Source of the DNA: Dromiciops gliroides
Taxonomy: Eukaryota > Chordata > Mammalia > Microbiotheria > Microbiotheriidae
Assembly: GCF_019393635.1 (NCBI RefSeq)
Contig: NC_057863.1
Location: 642,231,306-642,295,305 of the forward strand
Length of the DNA stretch: 64,000 nt
Direction of reading: 5' to 3'
The notes beneath the pieces were generated by a model. The model had not been told where the DNA came from. It saw only the letters and a program-made list of their open reading frames with translations, and ran no database searches. Below are positions 63,905 through 64,000 of this stretch, in pieces (the stretch's first letter is position 1; every line of letters begins with the position of its first letter). The translations under genes were made by a program, and so were the position numbers.

Positions 63905-64000
63905 ACAAATAGAATATTAGAAAAGTTAGATATGATAGATATCTGGAAAAAACTGAATGGGAATAGAAAGGAATATACCTTTTTCTCAGTGGTACATGGC
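63905..64000 (+). mobile_element. LINE-1 ORF2 endonuclease piece, cut by the window edge
   Basis: The frame from 63912 reads ILEKLDMIDIWKKLNGNRKE then YTFFSVVHG, matching the L1 ORF2 endonuclease 'LIDIYR...EYTFFSAPHHTYS' region. It continues beyond the window. Confidence 0.75.

Noticed and set aside
58521-64000. Search for MAG exons right of CD22
   Set aside because: No segment resembling the MAG tail or Ig exons was found; MAG probably lies beyond the right edge.

Overview
This window is nuclear DNA from a mammal, almost certainly a marsupial. Introns carry GT/AG splice sites, the genes are ordinary vertebrate genes, and the background is packed with LINE-1, LINE-2 and CR1/L3 remnants plus at least 30 copies of a tRNA-derived SINE with the head GGGCAGCTAGGTGGCGCAGTGG and a short poly-A tail. 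That head and the longer MAR1-type CORE-SINEs that share it are marsupial families. The abundance of the short form suggests an Australian marsupial (WSINE1-like), but I cannot prove this from sequence alone.

Four protein-coding genes can be supported, all on the minus strand. In order of transcription from the right they are CD22 (13 coding segments, 58492 to 49565), FFAR1 (46767 to 45868), FFAR3 (44110 to 43136) and FFAR2 (32017 to 31025). This is the gene order of human 19q13.1, so the block is an inherited syntenic cluster. CD22 encodes a sialic-acid-binding B-cell inhibitory receptor with seven Ig domains and a complete tyrosine-motif tail; only a few of its exons show up as conventional open reading frames. 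The three FFAR genes encode intronless-CDS class A GPCRs for free fatty acids: FFAR1 for medium and long chains, FFAR2 and FFAR3 for short chains. One FFAR3 copy is present and no GPR42-like duplicate.

Region by region: 1-3.5 kb is old LINE debris. A CpG island with NRF1-like and CACGTG sites arranged as a tandem duplication lies at about 3.6-4.5 kb and may be a promoter whose gene I cannot identify. A decayed minisatellite covers about 5.0-6.5 kb. From 6.5 to 31 kb there are only repeats, among them a 2.3-kb LINE-1 insertion holding four SINEs and one solo LTR between an intact target duplication. FFAR2 follows, then 11 kb of repeats, FFAR3 and FFAR1 1.8 kb apart, and CD22. From 58.5 kb to the end lie the CD22 5' flank, further SINEs and LINEs, and a LINE-1 that runs off the right edge.

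I found no clear undescribed system. The items most worth a second look are the His at the human Asn244 ligand position of FFAR1, the duplicated CpG-island module, an unassigned 1.1-kb repeat present twice, a long polypurine tract between two CD22 ITIM exons, and the nested mobile-element mosaics.
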